From assembly GCA_902543375.1 (NCBI GenBank), contig CACBYE010000003.1, forward strand, positions 28,501-92,500: a DNA stretch of 64,000 bases, written 5' to 3'. Below, in pieces: positions 18,553 through 27,384 of the stretch. Below the pieces are notes generated by a model that was given only the letters and a program-made list of their open reading frames with translations, was not told where the DNA came from and did not search any database. The number at the start of each line of letters is the position of its first letter. Within the stretch, counting starts at the first letter, position 1. The position numbers were made by a program, and so were the translations under genes. The DNA comes from an uncultured Pelagibacteraceae bacterium (GTDB lineage Bacteria > Pseudomonadota > Alphaproteobacteria > Pelagibacterales > Pelagibacteraceae).

Positions 18553-19660
18553 TTTTAATTTTTTTAAGATAAATATTATGAATTTTTTCAGATCTTTTTT
18601 TCCAAGTATTTTTTTCTGCAGTTGCTAAAGAATTTTTTGAAATATAATTTCTAAGAGAATAATTATTTGATAAATTCAAAATTGCTTTTTTCCAAGCAAA
18701 AGGATTTGTATAATTTTTCACTAGAACAGAATTTTTTTGATCTTTTAAAATTTCCCTTAGTACTTTTAAATCTGAACTGATTATTGGAATACCGGTAGCT
18801 AGATACTCGAACATTTTTAAGGGTGAAATAAATTGTGAAATATCATCATTAAAATTATCTGAATTTATCGAGACCTTTGTCTGATATGGCATTAGGAGAA
18901 GATCTGCTGATTTAATAAGATTAACAGATTCTCTATAGCTTACAACAGGATGTACCTTAAAGTTTTTAGATGAACTTATTTTTTCATCTCTAAGACCATA
19001 TAAATAATAATCTAAATCAGGTGTTAATTTTGACAGTTTTTGAATTATGTCTATTCCCCGTCCCTTATAAAAGCTACCAACATAAAAAATTTTTTTTACT
19101 TTTTTTCTAAGTTTTTTTCTTTCCCTAAAATCTTTTAAATCACAAGCATCATGTAAAATTATAAAATTATTATCTTTTATATCAAAAAATTTAGATAAAT
19201 TATTTGATATAAAGATTACTTTTGTAATATATTTTGAATTTATAAAATTTAAATTAATTAATAAAAATTTTGTAAGACCCTTAATTTCCTGATGGATTTC
19301 TATAAAATGTTTTACTCTGAATAAAGACAAAATGAAACTTGAGATTAAACTTCTTGAAATAATCAAATTATTTTCATTTCTTAATTTTATACCAACTTTA
19401 AGACCAAAAATCAGTCTCCTTAGGAATGAGTTTGAGTAAGCTTTTTTAAATAGATTATGTATTTCAATATCTTTATTGCTGTGTAAATTAAAATATTTTT
19501 TGAAAAATCCTTTTTGAATTTTTTTTTTTAAATTTGGACATATTAAAATTGCTTTATCTGAAAACTGTAAAAAATTATCTAATAATTTGAATATATGAAC
19601 AGCTTGAGCCTTATTTGAAGGTAATGATAAATCGGATATATAAATAATTTTTTTTAACAA
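18545..19660 (-). CDS. GT4-family glycosyltransferase
   Basis: A 371-aa GT-B protein. The N-terminus IIYISDLSLPSNKAQAVHIFKLLDNF has the usual acceptor-domain start. The donor domain shows KIFYVGSFYKGRGIDIIQKL near residue 190, YLYGLRDEKI, and FISPLKMFEYLATGIPIISSDLKVLREIL near residue 280, with the E of the GT4 signature. It is in a run of minus-strand genes (asnB-like, tviB-like, this gene, GT-B) with short spacings of 4 nt or overlaps, suggesting one transcript. It may transfer the uronic acid made by its neighbours. Confidence 0.88.
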   Translation of the reverse strand: MLKKIIYISDLSLPSNKAQAVHIFKLLDNFLQFSDKAILICPNLKKKIQKGFFKKYFNLHSNKDIEIHNLFKKAYSNSFLRRLIFGLKVGIKLRNENNLIISRSLISSFILSLFRVKHFIEIHQEIKGLTKFLLINLNFINSKYITKVIFISNNLSKFFDIKDNNFIILHDACDLKDFRERKKLRKKVKKIFYVGSFYKGRGIDIIQKLSKLTPDLDYYLYGLRDEKISSSKNFKVHPVVSYRESVNLIKSADLLLMPYQTKVSINSDNFNDDISQFISPLKMFEYLATGIPIISSDLKVLREILKDQKNSVLVKNYTNPFAWKKAILNLSNNYSLRNYISKNSLATAEKNTWKKRSEKIHNIYLKKIKND

Positions 19661-19664
19661 AATA

Positions 19665-20879
19665 TCAAAATAAATTTAAATATTTCTTATTAGTTTTTTT
19701 TATTTTTAAAATCTTATTTTTAAATAAATCATGATTTACGAAATTTAATATTAATTCATAATCATCAATATTAAAGTTGTGCAGTACTTTTATATTTTTA
19801 ATATTTTTTTTTGTTAAAAATGGATCGCAAGCTTCAAGATATTTAATCTTTTTTTTTAATAATCTATACAATTTAAGAGCAAAAGAATTTCTAATGTCAG
19901 ATACATTTTTTTTGTAGGTAAGACCTAAAACTAAAATCCTAGACTTTTTTATGTTCAATTTTAAATTTTTGATATCCTTTATAATTTTATTATACATATA
20001 TAGATACATTGAGTTATTAATTTTTCTTCCTGACAAGATCACTTCTGTTTTAATACCTTTTTTTTCAGCAAAATTTGAGAAGTAATAAGGGTCAACTGGT
20101 AGACAATGTCCACCAACTAAGCCTGGATCAAATTTTAAAAAATTCCACTTAGTGGAAGCTAATTTGATTACATTTGAAAAATTTATTTTTGAATTTACGC
20201 ATACTTTATAAACTTCATTCATCAATCCAATATTTAAATCTCTTTGAATATTTTCAATAACTTTTGCACTTTCTGCCTCTTTGATATTTTTATTTGTTAA
20301 AATTTTATTAGCTACTTTCTTATAAATTTTTTTAGCAACTTTTAAGGTATTATTGTTAGTAGCTGAAACAATTTTTACAACTTTTCCAATCGAGTGTTTT
20401 TTATCTCCTGGATTTATTCGCTCAGGTGAGTAACCAACAAAAAAATCTACACCAAGTTTTAAGCCACTTTTTTTTTCTAATAATCTTCCACAAAAGTTTT
20501 CTGTAACACCTGGATAAACAGTTGACTCAAAAAAAACAATGCTATTTTTAACTATAACTTTTCCAATAATCTCACAACTTTTTTTTAAATGAGACAAATC
20601 GGGGATATTTTTTTTTGATATTGGGGTTGGAACAGCCACTATAAAAAAATTGCAGAATTTTAAAAGATTTTTATCAGATGTAATTAAAGATTTTTTTTTT
20701 AAAACTAAATCCTTTTTTTTAAATTCACCATTTACATCTAAAAAAAATTTCAATTCTTTTACTCTTGTATCACTAATGTCGTAGCCAACTGTACTAATTT
20801 TATTTTGCAGTTTTAAAAATAGAGGTAATCCAACATAGCCTAACCCAACTACACAAGGTCTAATTAATGATTTTTTCAT
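19665..20879 (-). CDS. UDP-N-acetylhexosamine 6-dehydrogenase (TviB/WbpA-like)
   Basis: A 404-aa nucleotide-sugar dehydrogenase that oxidises C6 of a UDP-hexose in two NAD+-dependent steps to a uronic acid. Motifs are CVVGLGYVGLPLFLKL near residue 10, IVAVPTPISKKNIPDL near residue 79, FFESTVYPGVTE near residue 115 and YSPERINPGD near residue 150. The catalytic cysteine block is GGHCLPVDPYYF near residue 257. The HCLPVDPYY form is typical of UDP-GlcNAc/ManNAc (TviB/WbpA/WecC) enzymes rather than UDP-glucose dehydrogenase. It overlaps the amidotransferase upstream by 20 nt, hinting at uronamide formation. A broken N-terminal remnant of a relative is at 46624-46692. Confidence 0.9.
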   Translation of the reverse strand: MKKSLIRPCVVGLGYVGLPLFLKLQNKISTVGYDISDTRVKELKFFLDVNGEFKKKDLVLKKKSLITSDKNLLKFCNFFIVAVPTPISKKNIPDLSHLKKSCEIIGKVIVKNSIVFFESTVYPGVTENFCGRLLEKKSGLKLGVDFFVGYSPERINPGDKKHSIGKVVKIVSATNNNTLKVAKKIYKKVANKILTNKNIKEAESAKVIENIQRDLNIGLMNEVYKVCVNSKINFSNVIKLASTKWNFLKFDPGLVGGHCLPVDPYYFSNFAEKKGIKTEVILSGRKINNSMYLYMYNKIIKDIKNLKLNIKKSRILVLGLTYKKNVSDIRNSFALKLYRLLKKKIKYLEACDPFLTKKNIKNIKVLHNFNIDDYELILNFVNHDLFKNKILKIKKTNKKYLNLF

Positions 20880-22623
20880 TAAAATTTTTTTTAATTATTG
20901 ATAAAGATATTAAACTATAAATTTGTTTATTTAATAAAATAAGTTTATTTTTTTTTATATTATTTTTTAAAATACTCCACCTAAAAATCTCACAATCTTG
21001 GTCTGGTATAAAACTTATTATTTTTTCTACAAACTCATCTCTCTTTAACCATTCTAAAGGCGCCGTCCAACCAGTTTTCAATATATTATTGGATATTAAA
21101 GGATGTAATTTTTCTTTATATATTTGTCTTATCTCGGGTTTATTAACTTTTGCAACAAATTTTTCCTTATGCATTCGCTCAAAGAAGTATCTACGTAAAT
21201 CTAAGTCAGAAAAAGGACTTCTGACTTCTAAGCTATTTTTCATACCAAGCTTATCTGCTCTTAGAAAAATTTCATTTGGCAACCAATTAAATTGATCCAA
21301 AAAACAATAATATTTTGAAACATGATCTATTTTGGATGTGTAAAAATTTTCGTAAAATTTTTTTGAATACAGGCTATTTTTAAAAGTAGAATATTTATTT
21401 TTAAGATTCAATAAACTATTTTTGAAATACTGCTGTGGAGTTTCATAACGAAGATATTCCTTAAACCACATAAAAGAGGAAATAACTTTTGAAATTTTAA
21501 AATTATTTATTATCTTTTTCTTTAATCCTATTCTTTTATAATAATCGTATCCAATAAATATTTCATCGCCACCATCACCTGAAAGAATAGATCTATAATT
21601 ATTATTTTTTTGGTTGATATAATTGATATAATAAGCTGGATTATTAATGTTTCTATTTATTTCTTCTATATGTGAAAAAGATTTTTCAAAATTATTTAGA
21701 TAATCATCAAAAGTAATGTTTGTGGTGTATAGATTTAAACCATAGTGCTTAGCAATTTTTTGTGCCAAATAATAGTCATGATTATAAATTTCATTAGGTG
21801 TTTCAAATTTTGTTGAAAATACTGAAATATTTGAATTAAAATTCAGTGATTCATACAAAATTATATTAGAATCTAATCCACCACTTAAATTAATTGCAAT
21901 TTTTTTTTTTGTTAATAAATGATTTCTAATTGTTTCTCTTATAACACCTGATGGATCCTCATTGTCAAACTTTTTCGTTATTTGATCAAAAAAACTTTTA
22001 TGAATTTTTTTTTTATCATCGATGATAAGATGTTCCCCTGGTAAAACTCTGTTAATATTTTTAAATGGTGTAAATTTATTTATTGGATAACCTAAAATTA
22101 AGCTAGAAGGTAAGTTTTGATTATCAAAACTAAAATTTTGTAAGATACTTATAATTGGTTTAATTTCAGAGCAAATAATTAATTCATTATTATTAAGATA
22201 GTAATATAAATGTTTTTGACCTGAGGGGTCTCTAAAGAGATGAATTTTCCTAGTATGAATATCATAAATTAATATTGAAAACATTCCTTTAACAAATCTT
22301 ATAAACTCTAATCCTACCTGATTTATAATTTGAATTAAAATTTCTGTGTCTAAATCAATTTCCTTATTTATAGAAAATCTTATTTTTAATTCTTCTGTAT
22401 TGTATATTTGTCCATTAAAAGAGATTATATATTTACTATTTTTTGCATATTTTGGTTGTTTCGAAGAATTAAACTCACCTCTAATTTGTAATAAATTATG
22501 GCCAATGATCAAGTCATCGGATTGTACATGATTTTCAAAATCAGGACCTCTATGTTTTAATAAATTAAAAGTTTGATTTAATTTATGATTGAATTTTTTT
22601 GATAAACAGATTATTCCACACAT
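20860..22623 (-). CDS. Asparagine-synthase-like amidotransferase, probably uronic-acid specific
   Basis: A 587-aa class II glutamine amidotransferase, with MCGIICLSKKFN giving Cys2 and LLKHRGPDFENH and SFNGQIYNTEEL in the glutaminase domain. The synthetase domain has INLSGGLDSNIILYES near residue 245 (PP-loop) and LSGDGGDEIFIGYDYYKRIG near residue 343. It is the second such protein in the island and is clearly diverged from asnB at 13.5 kb. Its 3' end overlaps the TviB-like dehydrogenase by 20 nt. Known glycan relatives such as WbpS and WbtH are thought to turn hexuronic acids into hexuronamides, which fits this pairing. Confidence 0.88.
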   Translation of the reverse strand: MCGIICLSKKFNHKLNQTFNLLKHRGPDFENHVQSDDLIIGHNLLQIRGEFNSSKQPKYAKNSKYIISFNGQIYNTEELKIRFSINKEIDLDTEILIQIINQVGLEFIRFVKGMFSILIYDIHTRKIHLFRDPSGQKHLYYYLNNNELIICSEIKPIISILQNFSFDNQNLPSSLILGYPINKFTPFKNINRVLPGEHLIIDDKKKIHKSFFDQITKKFDNEDPSGVIRETIRNHLLTKKKIAINLSGGLDSNIILYESLNFNSNISVFSTKFETPNEIYNHDYYLAQKIAKHYGLNLYTTNITFDDYLNNFEKSFSHIEEINRNINNPAYYINYINQKNNNYRSILSGDGGDEIFIGYDYYKRIGLKKKIINNFKISKVISSFMWFKEYLRYETPQQYFKNSLLNLKNKYSTFKNSLYSKKFYENFYTSKIDHVSKYYCFLDQFNWLPNEIFLRADKLGMKNSLEVRSPFSDLDLRRYFFERMHKEKFVAKVNKPEIRQIYKEKLHPLISNNILKTGWTAPLEWLKRDEFVEKIISFIPDQDCEIFRWSILKNNIKKNKLILLNKQIYSLISLSIIKKNFNEKIIN

Positions 22624-22678
22624 AATTAAATTTTAATAATTAATATACATTTTTTTACACATATGCTAATCGTTTATA

Positions 22679-23413
22679 ATGCTAAATTTATCTAATCATT
22701 CATTTGATTATGAACCATATCCTCTAGGACATTTTAAGGAAATTTTTACCAATGATTTATACAAATCCTTATGTGAAGAATATCCAGATGTATCAGAATT
22801 GAAAATTTCTGAAGACAAGAAAAAATACAATATAAATAAATTTAATAAATTTAGTTTAACAAATGACCACACTGAATTTAGTGAGTTGTTAAAAAGAAAA
22901 AAAAATTTTTTTAATCTTTACAACTTTTTGAACAGTAGGGAATTCTTTTTAAAAATTTCTGAAATTCTTTTAAAAAACAATATTGATTTGCAACTAAATT
23001 TTGAAAAAAGAGGGTTCCTCTTAAAAAAAAGAAAATATAATTTATTTTTTGAATTTTCATCAATTCCTTGTAACGGTGGTTTTATTCTCCCTCACACTGA
23101 TGCTCCAAAAAAGATCATTACTTTTATTGTGCCCATTATTAAAGATACTGAAAAAGAAATTGAGAACTTTAAAAAAGTTGGCACATCAATATTATCTATG
23201 ACTGATCCAAAATATTCATTTAATTATTTTAATAGAACTATGAGGCTGGAAGAAACAACTGAAAAAAAATATGTAAGTTTTAGTCCTAACAAAATGTTAA
23301 TGTTCATCAAAACTCATAATTCATTACACAGTGTTGGTCCAGTTGAACCATTAAATGATAATATCAAATTTAGAAACAGTATTACCTTTGCATTTAGAAA
23401 AAATTTTGATTAA
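22679..23413 (+). CDS. 2OG-Fe(II) oxygenase-like protein
   Basis: A 244-aa protein with the double-stranded beta-helix metal site of prolyl-4-hydroxylase-like oxygenases. GFILPHTDAPKKIITFIVPII near residues 137-157 supplies HxD, and KTHNSLHSVGPVEPLNDNIKFRNSITFAF near residues 218-246 supplies the distal His and the basic 2-oxoglutarate contact (R). It would use 2-oxoglutarate and O2 to hydroxylate an unknown substrate. This type is frequent in phage and marine glycan loci. It is divergent from the asparagine-synthase gene, and its stop shares a TTAA palindrome with the next, convergent gene. Confidence 0.8.
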   Translation: MLNLSNHSFDYEPYPLGHFKEIFTNDLYKSLCEEYPDVSELKISEDKKKYNINKFNKFSLTNDHTEFSELLKRKKNFFNLYNFLNSREFFLKISEILLKNNIDLQLNFEKRGFLLKKRKYNLFFEFSSIPCNGGFILPHTDAPKKIITFIVPIIKDTEKEIENFKKVGTSILSMTDPKYSFNYFNRTMRLEETTEKKYVSFSPNKMLMFIKTHNSLHSVGPVEPLNDNIKFRNSITFAFRKNFD

Positions 23414-24630
23414 TACCAAATTTTTCTTTTAATTTTTTCTAATTTATTTTTGCCTTTTTTTGTATTTAATTGATTTTTTAAAATTTTAAATCTTCCTAAC
23501 TGCTGTAATTCAAAAACAGTTTTTTCTTTTAGATAATCTTTTAAATAAAAATTATTATTAGTTAACATAATAGGAAAAACGTTATATAAAGAAGCTTCTA
23601 ATAATGCTGTTGAATAATAAGCAATTAAATATTTAATATTATTTTTATTAACTACATCATAGAACGAGTTTTCTTTTAGGATAACAATCTTTTTTGAATT
23701 TAAAAAATTTATAAAATTTTCTGGATAATTGAGAGTACTTCTAAGTCTTATAAAAACTTTTTTATTTGGGATGTGTTTACAAATTAACTTTATATCTTTG
23801 ATAATTTGATTTATTGGTATTTTTTGTTCACATAAATACAACAAATTGTCAGCATTTTCTTTTGATTTAAGTTTTTTAAATCTAAAATTTAAAATTTTAA
23901 TTTTCTTTTGATTGTAATTTCTATTTATTTTAATTATTTTTTTTTTAAAAAATTTACTCCAGACCACGTACTCATCAAATGTTTTTCCTTTTAAACCAAG
24001 CTGAAATTCATGAAATCTTCCATGTTGATAAGCTACTGTTCTAATTTTTAATTGAATTGATGCATCTAGAAGAGTTTGGATTAACCTATAATCATCAATA
24101 CAAATTAGTTTTTTAATATTTTTTTTTACGAGAAATTTTTGAAGATTTTTTGAGATTGCTCTCTCATTTTTTTCGTAAAATAAGCATTTATTTTTTAAAT
24201 TGTTTAGCATTTTAATTTCGTGAAATGAGTTTATTTTTTGAAATCCGTTTAAAAAAATTATATTTGGTACAGAAAATAATAAGTATAGAGATGAAAAAAG
24301 TGAATTTGTTCTAACTAGATTAATTTGATTTTTTATTAATTTAGTACTTAAAAAATATTTAGATCTATGGTCAATTACATTTTTTGAATTTGATAATGGT
24401 ATCCAATAATGAATCGTTGATAATTTGTTATTTCTAATTTTCAAACCACAAATATAATTAAATAACTTATATAAGAAGATATAAAAATTTTGCTTAAAGT
24501 TAGTTATTCTTGAAATTCGAAAAACTTTATCAAAACTCTCAAAAATATTTTGATGCGAAATATAATTGGTCTTAATATATCCTTTCTTAAGTAAATAATG
24601 ATATTTTTTTAATTTTGAATAATTAGACAA
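23410..24630 (-). CDS. Unrecognised protein, possible GT-B glycosyltransferase
   Basis: A 406-aa protein with no confident family. TVAYQHGRFHEFQLGLKGKTFDEYVVWSKFFKKKI near residues 200-235 resembles the QHG...WS pattern of capsule-type GT-B transferases. KVFIRLRSTLNYPENFINFL near residue 290 and YYSTALLEASLYNVFPIML near residue 340 resemble the HP/PxE and S-x-x-LEA donor-site regions. It is highly basic and isoleucine/lysine-rich like other island genes. Location between glycan genes supports a transferase role, but no substrate can be proposed. Confidence 0.5.
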   Translation of the reverse strand: MSNYSKLKKYHYLLKKGYIKTNYISHQNIFESFDKVFRISRITNFKQNFYIFLYKLFNYICGLKIRNNKLSTIHYWIPLSNSKNVIDHRSKYFLSTKLIKNQINLVRTNSLFSSLYLLFSVPNIIFLNGFQKINSFHEIKMLNNLKNKCLFYEKNERAISKNLQKFLVKKNIKKLICIDDYRLIQTLLDASIQLKIRTVAYQHGRFHEFQLGLKGKTFDEYVVWSKFFKKKIIKINRNYNQKKIKILNFRFKKLKSKENADNLLYLCEQKIPINQIIKDIKLICKHIPNKKVFIRLRSTLNYPENFINFLNSKKIVILKENSFYDVVNKNNIKYLIAYYSTALLEASLYNVFPIMLTNNNFYLKDYLKEKTVFELQQLGRFKILKNQLNTKKGKNKLEKIKRKIWY

Positions 24631-24660
24631 TTTATGTAGATTAAATTTTTATATTTTTAT

Positions 24661-25506
24661 ATGAAAATTTACATTTGTACAAATAAATTTCAAAAGCTAG
24701 CAGCTAAAGTGGCTGCTTACTCATTTTCTAAATTAGGTTATCATGAAATTGAAATTTTAGAATTGGAAAAAAATGAGTTTTTAAAAAGTAAATTGAATTT
24801 AACATATTTGAGAAATGGAAAATTAACAAAGTTTGTGGATGATCTTCAGTCTTTTACATTATTGAGATTTTTACCTTTCACTATAAATAATACTAAAAAA
24901 TGCCTGATAATAGATCCTGATGTATTCGCATTACAAGATCCTAAAAATAGAATTAATAAAATTTTTGATGAAGAAAATTTCCAAATAGCTTGTACCAAGA
25001 TAGGTAATAACTTTAGAAGTGAAGTAATGTTCTTGAAAAATACAAACACAGATTGGAGCTTCGAAGATATTATAAATGATTTGTTTAATCACAAGATTGA
25101 TTATAAAGAATTGATAAATTTGACATCAAAAAGATATTTTTCAAATATTTTTACATTACCAATTTTTTTTAATCATCATGATAAAATTGAAAATGATACA
25201 ATTTTTTTGCATACATCAAAACGAATAACACAACCTTGGAAGGAGGGGCTACAGGTTGATTTCTATAATGAAAATACAACCAAATACTATAAATTTAAAC
25301 AATTCTTAAAAAAAATTTTAAATCTTAGATACGACAAAAGTTCACTTTCAAACCATTATATAAAACATCCAAATATAATTGTAAGTAAGAAAGTACTATA
25401 TTTATTTAAAGAAACGCTTAAGTCAGGCTTTATCAAATCAGACGAACTGGAATCAGCAATAAAAAGTAATTATATTTCAGAAAAATTTATTAACAAACAA
25501 GTTTGA
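24661..25506 (+). CDS. Unrecognised GT-A-like protein (GT8-like)
   Basis: A 281-aa protein that begins MKIYICTNKFQKLAAKVAAYSFSK. FVDDLQSFTLLRFLPFTINNTKKCLIIDPDVFALQDP near residues 58-95 looks like the GT8 core, in which a chain of hydrophobics leads into a DxD metal site (here DPD). FLHTSKRITQPWKEGL near residue 180 resembles the downstream H-x-x-G-x-x-K-PW loop of GT8 enzymes. A glycosyltransferase using an activated hexose is therefore plausible. The gene is intact, and decayed sequence starts directly after it. Confidence 0.55.
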   Translation: MKIYICTNKFQKLAAKVAAYSFSKLGYHEIEILELEKNEFLKSKLNLTYLRNGKLTKFVDDLQSFTLLRFLPFTINNTKKCLIIDPDVFALQDPKNRINKIFDEENFQIACTKIGNNFRSEVMFLKNTNTDWSFEDIINDLFNHKIDYKELINLTSKRYFSNIFTLPIFFNHHDKIENDTIFLHTSKRITQPWKEGLQVDFYNENTTKYYKFKQFLKKILNLRYDKSSLSNHYIKHPNIIVSKKVLYLFKETLKSGFIKSDELESAIKSNYISEKFINKQV

Positions 25507-25522
25507 AATATAAATAATCCTA

Positions 25523-25828
25523 TCATTTTATTAATTTAGAAATTTTTTGTAATAAAATTTCATGTCCTGTACAATTTAAATGATATCCATCTTTTGTAAA
25601 ATGAGTTTTTTTAAATTTGTTGTCTATAAAATTTCTATTAAAAAAATTTTTTAATTCTTTATTATATATCTCGACAGATTTAAAAGTATTTGGTCTTAAC
25701 TTATCTATTTTTTTACTAGTATGGACACCAATCCAAATAATCTTAGATTTAATAAAATTTTTTTTTAGTTTTTTTGCATCCTCTAATAATTTTAAGTAAC
25801 TTACTTTATTTGTGCTTAAAAATTTTGC
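25523..25828 (-). pseudogene. C-terminal remnant of an SGNH/GDSL hydrolase
   Basis: The minus strand of this otherwise gene-free stretch is open for about 100 codons, reading YLKLLEDAKKLKKNF, then KSKIIWIGVHTSKK, and ending HFTKDGYHLNCTGHEIL followed by KISKLIK and a TGA stop at 25523-25525. The D-G-Y-H-L block is the conserved D-x-x-H catalytic block near the C-terminus of SGNH hydrolases (often sugar O-acetyl esterases). The N-terminal GDSL block is absent, because the frame runs straight into an ABC transporter fragment on the opposite strand near 25829. This is a truncated gene left by a deletion. Confidence 0.7.
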
Positions 25829-26255
25829 ATATATTCCCCAAAATTTTTACATTTTAGACAATACTATATTAGAGAACATATTATTTGGTGAATATGAAAA
25901 TAAAATAAATGATAATCTTTTGTCTGAAGCCTTAAAATTTTCATCTTTAGATGAGTTCATTAACAATCTCCCAGAAAAACTTTATACAATTGTAGGTCCT
26001 AATGGAAAGAAACTTTCTGGGGGACAATCTCAAAGATTAGTAATTGCTAGAGCTATTTATCAGAATACTAATATATTAGTTTTTGATGAAGCCACTAACT
26101 CATTAGATAAAAAAACAGAGGAAGAGATAATAAATAAGATTTATAAATTAAAGGGTAATAAAACAATAATCATAATTACTCATAATCCTAAAATCTTACA
26201 TAAATGTGATAAAATTTTTGAAATTCAAGAAGGTATTTTAAAGCTTCAAACTTAA
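25829..26255 (+). pseudogene. C-terminal remnant of an ABC transporter (flippase-type)
   Basis: The track ORF (start 25812) is only the last 140 residues of an ABC exporter ATPase domain. It has the Q-loop (AYIPQNFYILD), the signature LSGGQSQRLVIARAIY, the Walker B ILVFDEATNSLD and the H-loop IITHNPKIL. All membrane segments and the Walker A motif are missing, so it cannot be functional, and the track's ATG is fortuitous. By hand alignment about two thirds of residues match the intact ABC transporter at 46819-48546, so it is a diverged allele or paralogue rather than a recent copy. It converges on an intact gmhA, sharing a TTAA stop palindrome. Confidence 0.85.
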
Positions 26256-26806
26256 TCAACCAAACTACAGAAAATATGTCCAATTAAGTGATGTATTTCT
26301 TGAATGTTAGCAGTTGATGAAGAAGGAACTACGTAGCTATAACTTGAAATTTTCTTACATTGACCTCCAGTTTTTCCAAGCAAAGCTATTGACTTTATCC
26401 TCATTTTTTTTGATTTCTTTAAAAGATTCACAATATTTTTGCTTTGACCTGATGTGGAAAATACAATCAATAAATCTCCTTTTTGCCCAAGACCCTCTAG
26501 TTGTCTTTCAAATATTCTTTCATATCCAAAATCATTCGCGATACAAGTGAGTACTGAGGTATCAGTTGTTAAAGAAATGGCTTTATAAGGTTTTCTATTT
26601 TTTTTATATCTTCCAACCAATTCACCTGCAAGATGTTCACAGTCTGCTGCACTACCTCCGTTACCAGCAAAAAAAATTGTCTTTTTATTATTAAGCGTCT
26701 CTTTTATATCTTTTGCAATTTTCTCAACGCAATCAAAAATATCTTTTTGATTTTCGTTAATGAGTTTGATGTGTTGATATATATGTTTAAAAATTTTTTT
26801 TTTCAT
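26252..26806 (-). CDS. gmhA: Phosphoheptose isomerase (SIS domain)
   Basis: A 184-aa SIS-domain protein of normal GmhA length. It converts sedoheptulose 7-phosphate to D-glycero-D-manno-heptose 7-phosphate. Motifs are IFFAGNGGSAADCEHLAGELVGRY near residues 44-68, TDTSVLTCIANDFGYERIFERQLEGLGQKGDLLIVFSTSGQS near residues 81-122, and IQEIHHLIGHIFC near residue 168, with the His of the zinc site. It is the first step of the GDP-heptose pathway, whose other genes are at 29.6-33.8 kb. It lies 21 nt downstream of the riboswitch-controlled receptor/DUF6580 operon on the same strand, so co-transcription is possible. Confidence 0.94.
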   Translation of the reverse strand: MKKKIFKHIYQHIKLINENQKDIFDCVEKIAKDIKETLNNKKTIFFAGNGGSAADCEHLAGELVGRYKKNRKPYKAISLTTDTSVLTCIANDFGYERIFERQLEGLGQKGDLLIVFSTSGQSKNIVNLLKKSKKMRIKSIALLGKTGGQCKKISSYSYVVPSSSTANIQEIHHLIGHIFCSLVD

Positions 26807-26827
26807 CTTTTTATTTCATCAATTATT

Positions 26828-27349
26828 TCAAATAATATTTTTTTCTATTTTGTAAAAATAATTCTTAATTTTGTCTACACAAGCAAATGTGAGATAACTG
26901 AAAAAAATAGTAGACAAAAGTGTATTTGAAAAAAAAGGAACAGCTAGTAAATAACATTGAATTAGGCCATCGATATTTTTTTCATATAAATCACTGTAAG
27001 TCCAAACGAAAAAATTTGTGACTGAATAAAAAATAAAAGAACCGAAAATTGAATGAAAAATTAGATTTTTGTATGTAATCTTATAAAAAATAAAATAATA
27101 TATTAAACCAATAAGTGTTAAAGCAATATAAGTAAATATCATTCCTGGATATAGACCTATAATAAAATCACTAATAAACATTGAGCTAAAAAAAACAATA
27201 ATTGTCAGAGTAAATGTTTGGAACAAAATTCCACCTAGAATAACGATAGATATAATTGGCGTAAAATTTGGAGGATGCGGTATAAGTCTAGAAAAAACTA
27301 AAAGAGTTATTAAAAAACAAATACTACTATTTTTATTAATTATTTTCAT
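26828..27349 (-). CDS. DUF6580-like membrane protein, putative transport component
   Basis: A 173-aa hydrophobic protein with about five membrane segments. FSRLIPHPPNFTPIISIVILGG near residues 20-42 is the conserved opening that I associate with the DUF6580 family of putative transport proteins, related in layout to ECF S components. SSMFISDFIIGLYPGMIFTYIALTLIGLI and SVTNFFVWTYSDLYEKNIDGLIQCY follow. It lies 35 nt downstream of the TonB-dependent receptor behind a cobalamin riboswitch. A role in moving a corrinoid or B12 precursor across the inner membrane is inferred. The family name is from memory and not checked. Confidence 0.7.
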   Translation of the reverse strand: MKIINKNSSICFLITLLVFSRLIPHPPNFTPIISIVILGGILFQTFTLTIIVFFSSMFISDFIIGLYPGMIFTYIALTLIGLIYYFIFYKITYKNLIFHSIFGSFIFYSVTNFFVWTYSDLYEKNIDGLIQCYLLAVPFFSNTLLSTIFFSYLTFACVDKIKNYFYKIEKNII

Positions 27350-27384
27350 AATTAAATCTTTATCAGATTTAGATAAAATAAGTA

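Noticed and set aside
25617-25799. 60-aa plus-strand ORF in the gap
   Set aside because: The minus-strand frame here gives a recognisable SGNH hydrolase block, so the plus frame is its shadow.
25812-25828. ATG start of the 147-aa ABC ORF as a real gene start
   Set aside because: Residues before AYIPQNF come from the opposite-strand SGNH remnant; the protein lacks Walker A and membrane domain, so the start is fortuitous.
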